Source: Streptomyces sp. B21-083 (lineage in GTDB: Bacteria; Actinomycetota; Actinomycetes; Streptomycetales; Streptomycetaceae). Taken from it: a DNA stretch of 64,000 nt. Positions 17,730-26,749 of the stretch are shown here, in pieces. Each line of letters begins with the position of its first letter. The stretch's first letter is position 1. The position numbers and the translations under genes are program-made. The notes under the pieces were generated by a model that ran no database searches, was not told where the DNA came from, and saw nothing but the letters and a program-made list of their open reading frames with translations. The stretch is from assembly GCF_036898825.1 (NCBI RefSeq), contig NZ_JARUND010000003.1, positions 86,264-150,263 on the forward strand. The letters run 5' to 3'.

Positions 17730-17790
17730 TTGGTTTGGGTTGGTTTGGTTTTGTGTTCTGGGATGGTTGAAATCCAACCCAACCAACCAA
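17730..17790 (+). terminator. G/T-rich to A/C-rich hairpin after DUF397 gene
   Basis: The segment GGTTTGGGTTGG near 17732-17743 can pair with CCAACCCAACC at 17774-17784, with G-T tolerance, around a T-rich loop. It sits 25 bases after the DUF397 stop. The composition is strikingly unlike the surrounding DNA. It is probably a transcription terminator. Confidence 0.5.
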
Positions 17791-17964
17791 TTCTGTAAGC
17801 GAGTTGAGACGGCGTAACCCGAACGGGTGACGTTCCGTGATCGGCTTGCGTCGGAGCGTGAAGTCACCCTAGGTTCGCGACAAACAGACAAATAGTTCGG
17901 CCCCGGCCGGTGTCGCAAGCACCAGTGCCAGGGCCTAGACCTACGGATCGAAAAGGACTCGATC

Positions 17965-19029
17965 GTGGCTTACGCCAACCCTAGCCCTGCCCTGCCGTCC
18001 CCGTCCCACCCCATGGCCAACACCGGCTATGGAAAACGCGCAACGGGTGACGAAGAACCGCACGCCGACCCGGACTTCGCGCATCTGTGCCCTCGCGACC
18101 GTGAGATCGCCCTCTTCGTCGACCATCTCGAAGACGGTCACGCCATGGGCTACAAGGTGATCGCCGCCGAGCACTCGCGCTACGGACAGCAGGCCGTACG
18201 TGTCTCGATGGGCCGCATCACCCTCGCCGGCCACCTGCGCTGGATCAAGGAGCACATCACCGCCGAGGACAACTCGATGCGGTGGGTGACGCGTACGTAC
18301 TGGTCGCGTACCCGCAGGTCGGCCGAGTGGTGGGCGGAGTTCGTACGGGACCGCCGAGGCAGGGACGTGACCCGCCGCTATCAGTCGGGTCTGGCCCGCG
18401 TCGAGGAGCCCGAGGACTCCGAGGGGCCTGCCGAGTCCGAGGCGACCGAGGCGCGGGCCTCGGAAGCCCTGCGACCGGAGGCGGACGGCAAGTCGGGACA
18501 CGAACCGGACGAACAGCCCGCGGAGCAGCCCAGCGTCGCCTACCAGGTACTCGCCGAACTCCGCACCGCCGACACACGCCTGCCCCTGTCCGACGGCGAC
18601 TGCCGTGCCCTCGAACCTCTCGCCACGGAGTGGCTGTCCCGTGGTGCGAGTACCGACGACATCACCCGAGCCCTGACCGACGGCCTCCCGGCCGACGTCA
18701 CCAACCCGGGCGGACTCGCCCGCAAGCGACTGGAGAACAAGATGCCGCCGAAGAAGTCGACGCAGGGACCGCAGGCCGCCCGCCGCGCGCGGGTGACCCG
18801 CGTGATCACTGCCTGCGGCCTGTGCGACGCGGACGAGCGCACCGCGAGGATCGTCAGCGGACTGTGCCCCGAATGTCTGGCGATGTGCGAACCGGACGGG
18901 CCGGGGTACACGCCCGTCCCTGAGACGTTCCTCCCCGGCCCGCGCGTCGGCGGCCTGCCGGGTGCCGACGAGGTCGTGGACGTCACCGACCGCGTCGCCG
19001 CACTGCGCCGCGCTGCGAGGCTGCGGTGA
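17965..19029 (+). CDS. Helix-turn-helix/replication-type DNA-binding protein
   Basis: The protein is 354 aa with a GTG start at 17965 preceded by AAAAGGA. The first 130 residues (CPRDREIALFVDHLEDGHAMGYKVIAAEH..., then RWVTRTYWSRT) resemble actinobacterial proteins annotated as helix-turn-helix or MarR-like and often associated with mobile elements. The middle (about 140-195) is an acidic disordered linker. The C-terminal part contains a CGLCD...CPEC four-cysteine cluster, probably a zinc site. It precedes the Uma2 gene by 50 bases. The exact function is unknown. Confidence 0.65.
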   Translation: MAYANPSPALPSPSHPMANTGYGKRATGDEEPHADPDFAHLCPRDREIALFVDHLEDGHAMGYKVIAAEHSRYGQQAVRVSMGRITLAGHLRWIKEHITAEDNSMRWVTRTYWSRTRRSAEWWAEFVRDRRGRDVTRRYQSGLARVEEPEDSEGPAESEATEARASEALRPEADGKSGHEPDEQPAEQPSVAYQVLAELRTADTRLPLSDGDCRALEPLATEWLSRGASTDDITRALTDGLPADVTNPGGLARKRLENKMPPKKSTQGPQAARRARVTRVITACGLCDADERTARIVSGLCPECLAMCEPDGPGYTPVPETFLPGPRVGGLPGADEVVDVTDRVAALRRAARLR

Positions 19030-19079
19030 GTGTGCAGGACGTACCGGTCAGGGCACCATGGAGTCGAGGAGGCGACGCC

Positions 19080-19661
19080 ATGACCCCAAGGACCACCGAG
19101 CACCGGCCGCAGATGTCCGTCGAGGACTTCGAGGAGCTTGAACGCCGGGCGCCCGAGACCGTCTGGTTGGAATTCATCAATGGGAAGGTCGTCGTCAAGC
19201 CCATGCCCGACGGCAATCACAGTGAGATCGTCGCCTGGCTGCAGCGGCTGTGTATGCAGCACTGCCCCGACATGTGGCTGCACGCGGAACGAGGTCTTCA
19301 GACGGAGCGCTATCGGAAGGGGCGGGCCCGAGCCGATGGCGTACTTGTCCCACGAGGCGCTCTCAAAGGCCACGGGGAGTGGTCGGAAACAGGGGCGGTC
19401 CTGATGGCTGTAGAGGTGACTTCCTGGGATGCCGACACCGCTCGGCGTGATCGTGTGGACAAGCCTGATGGCTACGCCGCCGCTGGTATCCCCGTGTACC
19501 TACTCATCGACCGAGACGATTGCTCGGTCACCGTCTTCACCCATCCCGAGGGTGGCCGCTACCGGCAACAAGTGAACAAGCCGTTCGGATCGACTGTCGA
19601 GATTCCGGCCCCCGTGAACCTCGCCCTCGACACCGAGCCCCTCAAGGAGTTCGTGGACTGA
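19080..19661 (+). CDS. Uma2 family (PD-(D/E)xK-like) protein
   Basis: The protein is 193 aa. Uma2 (DUF820) hallmarks are visible: EFINGKVVVKPMP at about 30-42, the central RARADGVLV, and LMAVEVTSWDADTARRDRVDKP leading to YAAAGIPVYLLID. The fold is restriction-endonuclease-like, with the Asp of ADG and the Glu of VEV as the putative metal ligands. Streptomyces genomes carry many Uma2 copies of unknown role. I chose the ATG at 19080 because GAGGAGG lies eight bases upstream; the longer frame to 19026 overlaps the previous gene. Confidence 0.9.
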   Translation: MTPRTTEHRPQMSVEDFEELERRAPETVWLEFINGKVVVKPMPDGNHSEIVAWLQRLCMQHCPDMWLHAERGLQTERYRKGRARADGVLVPRGALKGHGEWSETGAVLMAVEVTSWDADTARRDRVDKPDGYAAAGIPVYLLIDRDDCSVTVFTHPEGGRYRQQVNKPFGSTVEIPAPVNLALDTEPLKEFVD

Positions 19662-19710
19662 CAACTCCCGCCGCCCTCCCTCCCCTTGCGCCCATCCCCG
19701 ACGAGCGTTG

Positions 19711-20703
19711 CTACTGCGAGTCCACGATCCGGTACTCGCGTGCCGTCACCGACGGCTTGCCCGTCTTCGGGAGGGTGGCCAGGGCCATGCCCTGGTAGGT
19801 GTTCACCACGGTGTCGCGGTCGCGGCCGTTGAAGACCGACTCCACCTCGGTCGGGGTGATGTCGTAGTTCTCGCGGTACGACGCCTTCAGCACGTACTGC
19901 GAGGCGTGCGCGGTCGGCAGCGCCGCCAGGACGCCGCCGTCCTTGAGGCGCAGGGCGTAGACCGTGTCGAACTCGGTGGGTGTGGTGACGTACGCCGTGG
20001 TCGCGAACTTCGCGTTCTTGCCGCTGTCGCGCTTCGTGTGGGTCTCGATCGCGTCCTTCGCGGCCTCGGTGGTGTGCGAGATGCCCGCGCCGGCCTTAGT
20101 GCCGCCGGTCGCGTACAGGTCCTCGTACGCCGCCGAGATCTGGTTCGGGGTGAGCGAGCCGACGCGGGTGGTGGCGTCGACGGCGGTGGCGAGGCCCGAG
20201 TCGTCGGTGGCGATCGCCGGGAGCGGGACCTCCGAGTAGACGGCCGACATCATCTTCCAGTCGTCGTACTCCTTGCCGAAGACCAGCAGCGCCTCGCTCT
20301 TGGAGTCACTTGCCTTGGTCGTCACCGCGAACCAGTCCTTGCCCGCCGGGATCCAGTACTTCATGCCGGTGTAGTGGAAGGGCTTGCGGTATTCGGCCTG
20401 CTCCTTCTTCGACTTGGTCTCGAAGAGGCGGTAGTCGGCCTTGCTCTGCTCGTACAGCTGCCCGCCCTCGACGGTGCCCAACAGAGCTGAGTCCTGCTGG
20501 GCGTTGGCCTTGTTGTTGACCGACTCGTAGGTGCCGAGGATCTTCGCCGCCTGCGCCTCGGTGACAGCACCCTTCGCCGCGGGGCTCGCGGCGGCGCCGT
20601 CGGCACTGTCCTTCGAGCCGGCGCCGCATCCGGTGAGAGCCAGTGCGGCGGCCACCGCCGTCGTCGTCGTGCCGAGGGTGAACAGCTTCTGCCGGGAGGT
20701 CAT
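19711..20703 (-). CDS. Secreted lipoprotein (DUF8094-like)
   Basis: The protein is 330 aa. Its signal peptide ends in the lipobox LTGC (Cys at about residue 26). The mature part begins with a Ser/Ala-rich tether, then two related α/β regions (YESVNNKANAQQD and later YEDLYATGG). No catalytic motif is seen. It is probably anchored on the outer face of the membrane. It converges with the Uma2 gene and is divergent from the secreted protein at 20989. Confidence 0.85.
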   Translation of the reverse strand: MTSRQKLFTLGTTTTAVAAALALTGCGAGSKDSADGAAASPAAKGAVTEAQAAKILGTYESVNNKANAQQDSALLGTVEGGQLYEQSKADYRLFETKSKKEQAEYRKPFHYTGMKYWIPAGKDWFAVTTKASDSKSEALLVFGKEYDDWKMMSAVYSEVPLPAIATDDSGLATAVDATTRVGSLTPNQISAAYEDLYATGGTKAGAGISHTTEAAKDAIETHTKRDSGKNAKFATTAYVTTPTEFDTVYALRLKDGGVLAALPTAHASQYVLKASYRENYDITPTEVESVFNGRDRDTVVNTYQGMALATLPKTGKPSVTAREYRIVDSQ

Positions 20704-20835
20704 ACGGGGGCTTCTCCTCAGGGAGGGGCGGGAGTCGGGGCGGCCTGTGGGGCCGGGCTCACCGTACTGGGGTGAATGTGAGCGTCCTGGGCGGGATCGG
20801 CGGACCGATGGTGTAACCCGTCCGATCCGGAACGT

Positions 20836-20869
20836 GACGATTCGTCGCGCTACGTGAATTGGAATCGTC
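20836..20869. promoter_or_regulatory. Inverted repeat in divergent intergenic region
   Basis: GACGATTC (20836-20843) and GAATCGTC (20862-20869) are perfect inverted arms 18 bases apart. They lie in the 285-bp region between the lipoprotein gene (minus) and the secreted-protein gene (plus). An operator or an early hairpin in one transcript is possible. No strong -10/-35 pair is visible beside it. Confidence 0.35.
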
Positions 20870-20988
20870 CTTCCCGCCCCCTGTACGTCCCTTGCACGGG
20901 CGCTAACCAGCGGAAAGAGAAGCTGGAGTCACTTCCACCGCAGGACCTGCGGAGGAGGTGAACACCCTTCACCCGTACAGGAGTTGCG

Positions 20989-21486
20989 ATGACCCGCAAG
21001 ACCCGCATACGCGCCGCCCTCGTCACCGCCACCGCCCTTGTCACCGCAGCCACGGTGACGGTCGGGGTCAGCGCGGCGGGTGCCGAGCAGCCGAAGAAGG
21101 CCAGCAAGAAGCAGATCGCCGCTCTCTTCGACGGCTGGAACAAGACCCTCCAGACCGGCGACTCGAAGAAGGTCACCGCGCGGTACGCGAAGGACGCGGT
21201 GCTGCTGCCGACCGTCTCCAACAAGATCCGTACCAACCCCGCCGAGATCGCCGACTACTTCGACCACTTCCTGGAGAACAAGCCGGTCGGCAAGAAGATC
21301 AAGTCGTACATCAACGTCGTGGACGACAACTCGGCGATCGACGCAGGCTCGTACTACTTCATCCTCACGGACCCGAAGACCGGCGAGAAGCGGCGGGTCG
21401 ACGCCCGCTACACGTACGAGTACGAGAAGCGTGGCGGCCAGTGGCTGATCGTCAACCACCACTCGTCGATGATGCCCGAGGGCTGA
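20989..21486 (+). CDS. Secreted SnoaL/CaMKII-association-domain protein
   Basis: The protein is 165 aa. A signal peptide (RAALVTATALVTAATVTVGVSAAGA) is cleaved near residue 32. The mature domain has the cystatin-like α+β pattern of the SgcJ/EcaC and CaMKII-association group: an opening helix (IAALFDGWNKTLQTGD), DAVLLPTVSN, and the closing strand GGQWLIVNHHSS. These domains dimerise around a cone-shaped pocket; the ligand is unknown. Genes for such proteins often sit next to two-component systems, as here (HK/RR genes converge from 21515). Confidence 0.85.
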   Translation: MTRKTRIRAALVTATALVTAATVTVGVSAAGAEQPKKASKKQIAALFDGWNKTLQTGDSKKVTARYAKDAVLLPTVSNKIRTNPAEIADYFDHFLENKPVGKKIKSYINVVDDNSAIDAGSYYFILTDPKTGEKRRVDARYTYEYEKRGGQWLIVNHHSSMMPEG

Positions 21487-21514
21487 TCGACCGGAGGGAC
21501 CGGAACGATCCCGG

Positions 21515-22870
21515 TCAGCCGGCGCTCTTCTGAGCCGCCGCCCGCAGGCTGATCACCACGCTCAACCCGCCCCCGGGCGCGTCCGCCAGGGCCACCGTCC
21601 CGCCGTCGTCCGTCACCAGCTGTTTGACGACGGCGAGGCCGAGGCCCGAGCCGGAGCGCCCGGTGAGGCCCTGGCCGCGCCAGAAGCGGTCGAAGGCACG
21701 GGACTTCTCGGCGTCCGACATACCGGGACCGCCGTCCGAGACCGTCAACTCCAGCCAGTCGCCCCGAGGTTCGGCCCGTACGGTGATCGCCCCGCCGTCC
21801 GGTGAGACCTCCAGGGCGTTCGAAAGAACGTTGTCCAGCACCTGGTCCAGATGACCGGGACTGGCCAGCACAAGCAGCCGGCCGTCGGCACTCCCCCAGA
21901 GCGCGATGGTGACTCCTCGCTCGTCGGCGGCCGGCCTCCACACCGACAGACGCTCGTCCACGATGTCCCCCAGGGACAGCGGTTCCGCCGCCGTGACCTT
22001 CGCCTCGGCCCGGGCCAGCACCAGCAGCCCGTTGACCAGCCGGCTCATCCGGACCACCTCGGCGGTCGCCTGCTCCACGTCCTCCCGGACGAACTCGTCG
22101 TCGGTGCCGTCCGCGATGTTGTCCAGCGACAGCCGCAACGCCGTGAGGGGGGTACGGAGTTGGTGGGAGGCGTCCGCCACGAAGATGCGCTGCGAGGCGA
22201 CCAGCGTGTCCAGGCGTTCCGCACCCTGGTTCAGGGTGCGGGCCAGCGTCTGGGTCTCCGGCGGGCCCGTCACCGGCGAGCGCGCGGTGAGGTCGCCGTC
22301 GCTGAACTTGCTGGCCATACCGTTGAGTTCACGGAGGGGAGCGGTGATGCGGCGGGCGGCGTACGCGCCGATCGCGGCGGCGGCGGCCAGGACGAGCACG
22401 GCGAGTCCCGCCCGGAAACCCCAGATGCTCCACAGCCGCTTGGTCATGTCGGACGTCGAGTACACGATCCGCACGGCCGACTCGCCCTGCGCCGGCACGG
22501 TGATCGTCAGGTGCTTGCCCCAGATGAAGTCGGAACCCCAGTCGGTGGTGGGCTCGTTCCGCTCCACGGCCCGGGTGAGCGCGGCGTCGGCGGCCGGCTT
22601 CGGCAGGTCCGGAGCGCAGTCGCGGATGGGGGTGACCTGGACCATGCCGGGCGTCGACTCGCCGTACGCCTCGGCCACCTCGGTCAGGGCCTCGCACGAG
22701 ATGTGGTCCCCGTTGCCCAGCAGCAACGCCATGGTGTTGGCCTCGCGCAGGACGGACTGCCTGGTGTCGCCCCGCAGTTGCGCGGTGAGAGTGAACGCCA
22801 CCGGCACCGTGAACAGCAGGATGGCGACCGCGACGAGCAGGATGTAGCTGCGGATGAGCTGGCGGTTCAT
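21515..22870 (-). CDS. Sensor histidine kinase
   Basis: The protein is 451 aa. One N-terminal membrane helix (ILLVAVAILLFTVPVAFTL), an extracytoplasmic loop of about 130 aa with two cysteines, and a second helix (LAVLVLAAAAAIGAYAA) precede HAMP (about 170-220). The dimerisation domain carries the phospho-acceptor in DASHQLRTPLTALRL (His at about 236). The ATPase has the N box (LDNVLSNALEVS) and GxG motifs (SDGGPGMS, GSGLGL). Its start overlaps the response regulator stop by four bases. Confidence 0.95.
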   Translation of the reverse strand: MNRQLIRSYILLVAVAILLFTVPVAFTLTAQLRGDTRQSVLREANTMALLLGNGDHISCEALTEVAEAYGESTPGMVQVTPIRDCAPDLPKPAADAALTRAVERNEPTTDWGSDFIWGKHLTITVPAQGESAVRIVYSTSDMTKRLWSIWGFRAGLAVLVLAAAAAIGAYAARRITAPLRELNGMASKFSDGDLTARSPVTGPPETQTLARTLNQGAERLDTLVASQRIFVADASHQLRTPLTALRLSLDNIADGTDDEFVREDVEQATAEVVRMSRLVNGLLVLARAEAKVTAAEPLSLGDIVDERLSVWRPAADERGVTIALWGSADGRLLVLASPGHLDQVLDNVLSNALEVSPDGGAITVRAEPRGDWLELTVSDGGPGMSDAEKSRAFDRFWRGQGLTGRSGSGLGLAVVKQLVTDDGGTVALADAPGGGLSVVISLRAAAQKSAG

Positions 22871-23607
22871 GAGACGCCCGAGCTCTCGTCGCCGCCCTTG
22901 CCGTTCCCGCCGTTCCCGCCGTTCCCGCCGTGCTCGGCGTCCTTGGCGATCTCCAGCCGGAAGCCGACGCCCCGGACCGCCTCGATCGCGATCGCGCCCT
23001 TGAGCTTCCGCCGCAGCGCCGCCACATGCACATCGAGCGTCTTCGTCGGCCCGAACCAGTTCGCGTCCCAGACGGCCTCCATGATCTGCTCGCGCGACAT
23101 CAGCGCGCCCGGCTCCTCCGTGAGGAAGGCCAGCAGGTCGTACTCCTTGGGCGCGAGGGCGACCTCGTCGCCGTCCAGGCGGACCCGGGCGGCCTTGCGG
23201 TCGACCGTCAGGCGGGTGCCGTACCGGTCGGGGCCGGCGTCGGCATGGGCGCGCGGCTGTACGCGCCTCATCACCGCCCTTATGCGTGCGATGACCTCTC
23301 GTACGCCGAAGGGCTTGGAGACGTAGTCGTCCGCGCCGAGCTCCAGGCCGACCACCCGGTCCGTCTCGTCGCTGCGCGCGCTGATGACGATGATCGGGAC
23401 GTCACCGCGTTCGCGCAGCGCCCTGCAGACGTCCAGGCCGTCGGTGTCGGGCAGGCCGAGGTCGAGCAGGACGACGTCGTACGGCTCGGAGTGGCTGAGT
23501 GCCGCGCCGCCCGTGGGGACCCACGCCACCTCGAAGCCGTAGCGCAGCAGGCCGCGACGGAGCGACTGGGCCACGGGTTCATCGTCTTCCACCAGGAGTA
23601 CGCGCAC
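22867..23607 (-). CDS. OmpR-family response regulator
   Basis: The protein is 246 aa. The receiver domain has the acidic pair (VEDDE), the phospho-Asp in VVLLDLGLPD (about residue 51), and the conserved Lys in DYVSKPFG. The C-terminal winged helix (about 140-225) has the typical LAPKEYDLLAFL and VHVAALRRKL segments. A Gly/Asn repeat tail (GGNGGNGGNGK) is unusual but short. It is cotranscribed with the kinase. The 235-bp region upstream is shared with the divergent ask gene. Confidence 0.95.
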   Translation of the reverse strand: MRVLLVEDDEPVAQSLRRGLLRYGFEVAWVPTGGAALSHSEPYDVVLLDLGLPDTDGLDVCRALRERGDVPIIVISARSDETDRVVGLELGADDYVSKPFGVREVIARIRAVMRRVQPRAHADAGPDRYGTRLTVDRKAARVRLDGDEVALAPKEYDLLAFLTEEPGALMSREQIMEAVWDANWFGPTKTLDVHVAALRRKLKGAIAIEAVRGVGFRLEIAKDAEHGGNGGNGGNGKGGDESSGVS

Positions 23608-23842
23608 AGCCGCACTCTAATCCTTGAAACTTAATTCACACTTGTTTCACGGTCGACGTCACAGGTCACACGTGTCTGACGCGCGTCTCGCGAGTATTCC
23701 GTGGGCGGATGGGCAGGAGCTCCGCTGGAGCGGCCGAAGATCGCTGTGTGAGCGGGACATCTCACCATGCGATATCCCGTAAGGGGAATTCGGCCGCTCG
23801 TTAGACTGAGCCGACCGCAGACGGACTGAGCTAGGAGCGCAC

Positions 23843-25123
23843 GTGGGCCTTGTCGTGCAGAAGTACGGAGGCTCATCCGTAGCCGATGCCGAGGGCATCA
23901 AGCGCGTCGCCAAGCGAATCGTGGAAGCGAAGAAGAACGGCCACCAGGTGGTCGTCGTCGTTTCCGCGATGGGCGACACGACGGACGAGCTGATCGATCT
24001 CGCCGAACAGGTGTCTCCGATGCCTGCCGGGCGTGAGTTCGACATGCTGCTGACCGCCGGAGAGCGGATCTCCATGGCACTGCTGGCCATGGCGATCAAG
24101 AACCTGGGTCACGAGGCCCAGTCGTTCACCGGCAGCCAGGCAGGCGTCATCACCGACTCGGTCCACAACAAAGCCCGGATCATCGATGTCACGCCGGGGC
24201 GTATCCGGACCGCGCTGGACGAGGGCAACATCGCCATCGTCGCGGGGTTCCAGGGCGTCAGCCAGGACAAGAAGGACATCACCACGCTGGGGCGCGGCGG
24301 GTCGGACACCACCGCCGTCGCGCTGGCCGCCGCCCTCGACGCCGAGGTGTGCGAGATCTACACCGACGTCGACGGTGTGTTCACCGCCGACCCGCGCGTG
24401 GTGAAGAAGGCCCGGAAGATCGACTGGATCTCCTCCGAGGACATGCTGGAGCTGGCCGCGTCCGGCTCCAAGGTGCTGCTCCACCGGTGTGTGGAGTACG
24501 CCCGCCGTTACGACATCCCGATCCATGTGCGCTCGTCCTTCTCCGGACTGCCGGGCACCTGGGTCAGCAACGAGAAGCCCGAGTGGCAAGGGGACCAGCA
24601 GGTGGAGCACGCCATCATCTCCGGAGTCGCCCACGACGTCTCCGAAGCCAAGATCACGGTCGTCGGCGTCCCGGACAAGCCGGGCGAGGCCGCGGTGATC
24701 TTCCGGGCCATCGCGGACGCGGAGATCAACATCGACATGATCGTGCAGAACGTGTCGGCCGCGTCGACCGGTCTCACGGACATCTCCTTCACCCTCCCCA
24801 AGTCCGAGGGCCGCAAGGCCATCGACGCCCTGGAGAAGGCGAAGGGCGGGATCGGCTTCGACTCGCTGCGCTACGACGACCAGATCGGCAAGATCTCGCT
24901 GGTCGGCGCGGGGATGAAGACCAACCCGGGCGTCACCGCGTCCTTCTTCCAGGCGCTGTCCGACGCGGGCGTGAACATCGAGCTCATCTCGACCTCCGAG
25001 ATCCGCATCTCGGTCGTCACCCGCCAGGACGACGTCCCCGAGGCCGTCCGCGCCGTCCACTCGGCCTTCGGCCTCGACTCCGACAGCGACGAAGCCGTCG
25101 TCTACGGAGGCACCGGCCGCTGA
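23843..25123 (+). CDS. ask: Aspartokinase
   Basis: The protein is 426 aa with a GTG start at 23843. The amino-acid-kinase domain starts with [11 protein letters not shown], the ATP site includes GRGGSDTTA, and the Asp-binding area is [10 protein letters not shown]. Two ACT domains follow (from about 265 and 345), where lysine and threonine normally inhibit. An in-frame GTG at 24602 precedes [12 protein letters not shown]; this matches the position at which a separate regulatory β subunit starts in α2β2 actinobacterial aspartokinases. The stop overlaps the asd start (TGATG). It makes aspartyl phosphate for the Lys/Thr/Met pathway. Confidence 0.97.
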   Translation: MGLVVQKYGGSSVADAEGIKRVAKRIVEAKKNGHQVVVVVSAMGDTTDELIDLAEQVSPMPAGREFDMLLTAGERISMALLAMAIKNLGHEAQSFTGSQAGVITDSVHNKARIIDVTPGRIRTALDEGNIAIVAGFQGVSQDKKDITTLGRGGSDTTAVALAAALDAEVCEIYTDVDGVFTADPRVVKKARKIDWISSEDMLELAASGSKVLLHRCVEYARRYDIPIHVRSSFSGLPGTWVSNEKPEWQGDQQVEHAIISGVAHDVSEAKITVVGVPDKPGEAAVIFRAIADAEINIDMIVQNVSAASTGLTDISFTLPKSEGRKAIDALEKAKGGIGFDSLRYDDQIGKISLVGAGMKTNPGVTASFFQALSDAGVNIELISTSEIRISVVTRQDDVPEAVRAVHSAFGLDSDSDEAVVYGGTGR

Positions 25124-26484
25124 TGCCTCCACCCGGATCGACCGGTTTGCCCGGGTGGGCCTGCGTGACCGGTCCGGCCGGTCCTGGGTCGGCCGCGTCC
25201 CGGTCGGCCGAGTCCGCGTCGATCGCCGTGCCCGGGGCGGTCGCGGTTCGATCGACGGGTGTGCCCGAGTGGGCCGGCGTGACCGGTTCGGCGGGGCCTC
25301 GGTCGGCTGCGCCCCGGTCGGTGGGGGTCGGGTCGGTCGCGTCCGGGGCGACAGCCGGACCCCGGGTGTCCGCGTCCGGGGCGACAGCCGGACCCCGGGT
25401 GTCCGCGTCCGGGGCGATCGCCGTGCCCCGGTCCGCCGGGCGGCCCGCGCTCGCGGTTGTGGGAGCGACCGGCACCGTCGGTGCCGTCATGCTCCGGATC
25501 CTGTCCCAGCACGCGGACATCTGGGGCGAGATCCGTCTCGTCGCCTCACCGCGATCGGCCGGCCGCAAGCTGACCGTGCGTGGCGAGGAGGTCGAGGTCG
25601 TGGCGCTGTCGGAGGAGGCCTTCGACGGCGTCGACGTCGCGATGTTCTCCGTGCCCGAGGACATCGCCGAGCGGTGGGCGCCGATCGCCGCCGCCAAGGG
25701 CGTCGTCGTCATCGACAACTCGAACGCCTTCCGGATGCACCCGGACGTCCCCCTCGTCGTCCCCGAGGTCAACCCGCACGCGGTACGGCAGCGCCCGCGC
25801 GGGATCATCGCCAGCCCGCACTGCACGACCCTGTCGATGATCGTCGCCCTGGGCGCGCTGCACGCCGAGTACGGCCTGCGCGAGCTGGTGGTCTCCACGT
25901 ACCAGGCGGTGAGCGGGGCGGGACGGGCCGGCGTCGACACCCTGCGCCGGCAACTGTCCCTGGTCGCCGGTACGGAACTGGGGACCAGCCCCGGAGACGT
26001 ACGGCGGGCCGTGGGCGACGGGACGGGCCCGTTCCCCGAGCCGGTCGCGCTGAACGTCGTACCGTGGGCCGGTTCCGCCCAAGCGGACGGCTGGTCGTCG
26101 GACGAGATGCAGCTGCGGGACGAGTCCCGCAAGATCCTCGGCCTGGCGAAGCTCCCCGTGGCCGTGACCTGCGTACGCGTGCCGGTCGTCACCGCGCACG
26201 CGCTGACCGTCCACGCCCGCTTCCAGGGCGAGGTCACCGTCGCCGGAGCCCGGGAGATCATCGCCACCGCGCCCGGGGTCGTGCTGTTCGACAACCCGGA
26301 CGCGGGGGAGTTCCCGACCCCGGTGGACGTGGTCGGCACCGACCCGACCTGGGTCGGCAGGGTCCGGCGGTCGCTGGACGACCCGACCGCGCTGGAACTT
26401 TTCGTGTGCGGCGACAATCTGCGCAAGGGCGCCGCGCTCAACACGACACAGATCGCCGAGCTGGTGGCGGCCGAGCGGGCCTGA
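25123..26484 (+). CDS. asd: Aspartate-semialdehyde dehydrogenase with repeat N-terminus and altered active-site motif
   Basis: The protein is 453 aa from the coupled ATG. The enzyme proper begins at about residue 106 (ALAVVGATGTVG). Conserved segments are DNSNAFRMHPDVPLVVPEVNP, YQAVSGAGRAG (Gln), DESRKILG and RVPVVTAHALTVH (Arg/His). The catalytic cysteine is present, but its motif reads ASPHCTT instead of the family's (A)NPNCTT, so the Asn before the Cys is His. The first 100 residues are Ala/Gly/Ser/Pro repeats not found in the family. An internal GTG at 25423 would give a normal-length 353-aa enzyme; its ribosome site is weak. It reduces aspartyl phosphate to the semialdehyde. Confidence 0.9.
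   Translation: MPPPGSTGLPGWACVTGPAGPGSAASRSAESASIAVPGAVAVRSTGVPEWAGVTGSAGPRSAAPRSVGVGSVASGATAGPRVSASGATAGPRVSASGAIAVPRSAGRPALAVVGATGTVGAVMLRILSQHADIWGEIRLVASPRSAGRKLTVRGEEVEVVALSEEAFDGVDVAMFSVPEDIAERWAPIAAAKGVVVIDNSNAFRMHPDVPLVVPEVNPHAVRQRPRGIIASPHCTTLSMIVALGALHAEYGLRELVVSTYQAVSGAGRAGVDTLRRQLSLVAGTELGTSPGDVRRAVGDGTGPFPEPVALNVVPWAGSAQADGWSSDEMQLRDESRKILGLAKLPVAVTCVRVPVVTAHALTVHARFQGEVTVAGAREIIATAPGVVLFDNPDAGEFPTPVDVVGTDPTWVGRVRRSLDDPTALELFVCGDNLRKGAALNTTQIAELVAAERA
25148..25425. repeat. Two-level tandem repeats in the 5' end of asd
   Basis: A roughly 80-bp segment starting TGCCCG is repeated with a 114-bp offset (25148 and 25262). After it, a 33-bp unit beginning GCGTCCGGGG occurs at 25339, 25372 and, in part, 25405. 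The units stay in frame and encode the extension of ASADH (ASGATAGPRVS repeats). Confidence 0.85.
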
Positions 26485-26563
26485 CCGCGCCCGGCCCCGC
26501 CTGACCTGCGGGTAACGCTCTGTGCCGGTCCGTAGCGATCTGTTGATCTTGTCGGAAACCACT

Positions 26564-26592
26564 CTGATTGCGGCAGAAAACGTTTGTAGGAT
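26564..26592 (+). promoter_or_regulatory. Likely promoter of the sigma-factor operon
   Basis: CTGATT (26564-26569) and TAGGAT (26587-26592) are spaced by 17 bases, in an A/T-richer patch unusual for this window. Transcription would start near 26600 and leave a roughly 230-base leader before the sigma gene. Confidence 0.5.
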
Positions 26593-26622
26593 CCAGGTGA
26601 GAACGGCGCGAACAGAAGTTTT

Positions 26623-26660
26623 GCTCCCCGCTGCCCGCAACCGCGCGGGTGGCGGGGAGC
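26623..26660 (+). terminator. Strong hairpin in sigma-factor leader (attenuator-like)
   Basis: GCTCCCCGC (26623-26631) pairs perfectly with GCGGGGAGC (26652-26660), and CCCGC/GCGGG extend the stem inside. GTCTTTG follows. It lies after the proposed promoter and before the sigma gene, so it may work as an attenuator, or it terminates asd transcripts. Confidence 0.5.
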
Positions 26661-26749
26661 GTCTTTGCGGTCGCCCTTCCGGGGCGTGGGACGTCGTGAC
26701 CATGCGGGGGACGCGCGGTGACCATGGATTTAGGGGAAGAGCGGGACGC

